A stretch of 6,893 nucleotides of DNA, taken from Clostridia bacterium. GTDB taxonomy: Bacteria; Bacillota; Clostridia; Oscillospirales; CAG-272. A program made the translations under genes and the position numbers. The stretch spans positions 1-6,893 of the forward strand of contig JAFQWT010000065.1 in assembly GCA_017407375.1 (NCBI GenBank). The letters run 5' to 3'. The notes beneath the pieces were generated by a model that saw only the letters and a list, made by a program, of their open reading frames with translations, was not told the DNA's origin and made no database searches. Position 1 is the stretch's first letter. Each line of letters opens with the position of its first letter. This document shows positions 5,864 to 6,893 of this stretch, piece after piece.

Positions 5864-6513
5864 GAGGTCATCTTCTCCTGCTTCACCTTTTTGTCAATGA
5901 CGTGGCGGCCCGCAAGCTCACGGTGGACATCCTCCACCGTAATGCCCATCTCTACCATCATCACAAGGACGTGGTAGGCAAGGTCGGCCACCTCGTAGAC
6001 CGTTTCCTTCTTGTCGCCCGCCTTACCCGCAATGATGACCTCGGTGCTTTCCTCGCCCACCTTCTTTAGGATCTTGTCGATGCCCTTCTCAAAGAGGTAG
6101 GTGGTGTAGGAGCCCTCCTTCTTCTCGGTCTTACGGCCCGCAATGAGGGCGTAAAGCGCGTCAAGCGAGAAGGGGGTCTTTCCCTCCTCGTCGGCAAGCA
6201 CGGGGGCGGTAAAGCAGGTCTCGGTCCCCGTGTGGCAGGCGGGGCCGTCGGGCTTGACGGCAACCACAAGGGCGTCACGGTCACAGTCGGCGGTGATGCT
6301 GATGACGTGCTGGTAGTTCCCGCTTGTCTCCCCCTTCAGCCAAAGACAGTGGCGGCTGCGGCTGTAAAAGCAGGTGAGGCGGCGGGAGAGCGTGATCGCA
6401 AGACTTTCACGGTTCATGTACGCGAGGGTCAGGACCTTCCCCGTCTCGGCATTCGTTACGATGGCGGGGATCAGGCCGTTGTCGTCAAATTTCAGTTCAT
6501 CGATGTTCAGCAT
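5860..6513 (-). CDS. hisIE: Bifunctional phosphoribosyl-AMP cyclohydrolase / phosphoribosyl-ATP pyrophosphatase
   Basis: It performs the second and third steps of histidine synthesis: hydrolysis of PR-ATP to PR-AMP by the HisE half, and opening of the adenine ring by the HisI half. In the 217-residue protein HisI spans about 1-110: SRSRHCLWLKGETSGN (51-66), metal-binding D76-C77-D78 and D80, and zinc cysteines C93 and C100 in PACHTGTETCF. HisE spans about 116-215 with the MazG-like helix set: KKVGEESTEVIIAGK (E154, E155, E158) and YEVADLAYH (E174, D177). I chose the ATG at 6511-6513 because AAAGGAG (6519-6525) lies 5 nt upstream; the earlier in-frame TTG at 6526-6528 would translate that site. 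It follows hisF by 11 nt and overlaps the phosphatase gene by 4 nt. The domain order and length are normal. Confidence 0.96.
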   Translation of the reverse strand: MLNIDELKFDDNGLIPAIVTNAETGKVLTLAYMNRESLAITLSRRLTCFYSRSRHCLWLKGETSGNYQHVISITADCDRDALVVAVKPDGPACHTGTETCFTAPVLADEEGKTPFSLDALYALIAGRKTEKKEGSYTTYLFEKGIDKILKKVGEESTEVIIAGKAGDKKETVYEVADLAYHVLVMMVEMGITVEDVHRELAGRHVIDKKVKQEKMTS

Positions 6514-6524
6514 GGCGGCTCCTT

Positions 6525-6893
6525 TCAAATACGCACGTCGATATCGGCCGCGCGGAGGGCGGCCTTAAGGGCGGGGATCGGAACGTCCCCGAAGTGGAAG
6601 ATCGAGGCGGCAAGGCCCGCATCGACCTTCGGGAGGGTCTTAAAAAGGGTCACGAAATCGTCAATGCATCCCGCCCCGCCCGAGGCAATGACGGGTACGT
6701 CAACGGCCGCGGTCACCGCCGCGAGCATTTCAAGGTCAAAGCCGCCGCGCACCCCGTCGGTATCGATCGAGTTGACAACGACCTCTCCGGCGCCCGAGCC
6801 AACGCCGCGGCGGATCCATTCGATGGCCTCAAGGCCCGTGTTCTCACGGCCGCCCTTGGCAAACACGCGAAAGACCCCGTCCACACGCTTGAC
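6525..6893 (-). CDS. hisF: Imidazole glycerol phosphate synthase cyclase subunit HisF, C-terminal part
   Basis: HisF is the (beta/alpha)8-barrel subunit that uses ammonia from HisH to form imidazole glycerol phosphate and AICAR. The last 122 residues are present; the N-terminal half lies beyond 6893. The reading frame is open to the edge (VKRVDGVFRVFAKGG...), so a GTG inside it at 6882-6884 is not a start. Landmarks are GGRENTGLEAIEWI, GAGEVVVNSIDTDG (34-47, with D44 matching the second catalytic aspartate of the family), GGFDLEML, PVIASGGAG, and AGLAASIFHFGDVPI, which form the phosphate-binding loops of the last barrel strands. The NSIDTDG form, instead of TSMDRDG, is common in clostridial HisF from memory. 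It is followed after 11 nt by hisIE. Confidence 0.96.
   Translation of the reverse strand, partial: VKRVDGVFRVFAKGGRENTGLEAIEWIRRGVGSGAGEVVVNSIDTDGVRGGFDLEMLAAVTAAVDVPVIASGGAGCIDDFVTLFKTLPKVDAGLAASIFHFGDVPIPALKAALRAADIDVRI

Noticed and set aside
5030..5977. 315-residue plus-strand open frame antisense to hisJ and hisIE
   Set aside because: Its protein is a low-complexity G/R/V/K-rich string without a recognisable family, and the opposite strand carries complete hisJ and hisIE motifs. High GC content makes such shadow frames common.
6514..6528. Five-residue extension of HisIE from a TTG at 6526-6528
   Set aside because: The extension codons are the Shine-Dalgarno AAAGGAG itself; the ATG at 6513 fits the family N-terminus.

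Overview
This window looks like chromosomal DNA from a high-GC member of the Bacillota, most likely an uncultured or gut-type Clostridia. The basis is the family content and gene order: pth directly followed by mfd, a fused hisIE followed by a PHP-type histidinol phosphatase, and a clostridial-style PnuC. Promoters are sigma-A-like, Shine-Dalgarno sites are strong, and coding is tight with ATGA overlaps. I could not run a taxonomic search, so the assignment is an inference. Nothing points to a mobile element, CRISPR array, tRNA or rRNA.

Layout. (1) Positions 1-1866, minus strand: a divergent ThyX-like protein, then peptidyl-tRNA hydrolase (pth), then the N-terminal third or less of the transcription-repair coupling factor (mfd), cut by the window edge. 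(2) Positions 1867-2112: a divergent intergenic region with a minus-strand promoter for the thyX-like/pth/mfd group, a G/C-only hairpin flanked by near-identical direct repeats, a plus-strand promoter and a long hairpin in the leader of the next gene. (3) Positions 2113-4310, plus strand: a MATE-family exporter overlapping by 4 nt a TVP38/TMEM64 (VTT-domain) membrane protein. (4) Positions 4314-4344: a near-perfect bidirectional terminator between convergent operons. (5) Positions 4343-6893, minus strand: the 3' part of a histidine operon (hisF C-terminal half, hisIE, hisJ-like phosphatase) followed by a pnuC-type vitamin transporter behind a structured 63-nt gap.

How the genes fit together. 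HisF, HisIE and the PHP phosphatase cover several steps of histidine biosynthesis, from PR-ATP hydrolysis to histidinol. PnuC imports nicotinamide riboside or a related ribosylated vitamin, and its place at the operon end suggests shared expression rather than a shared pathway. Pth and Mfd are housekeeping functions (peptidyl-tRNA recycling and transcription-coupled repair). The most unusual gene is the ThyX-like one: it appears to keep the overall ThyX sequence layout, but the RHR flavin/dUMP signature appears replaced by Thr-Tyr-Lys, so its reaction is open. Everything else is ordinary core metabolism, and I did not find a convincing new multi-gene system.
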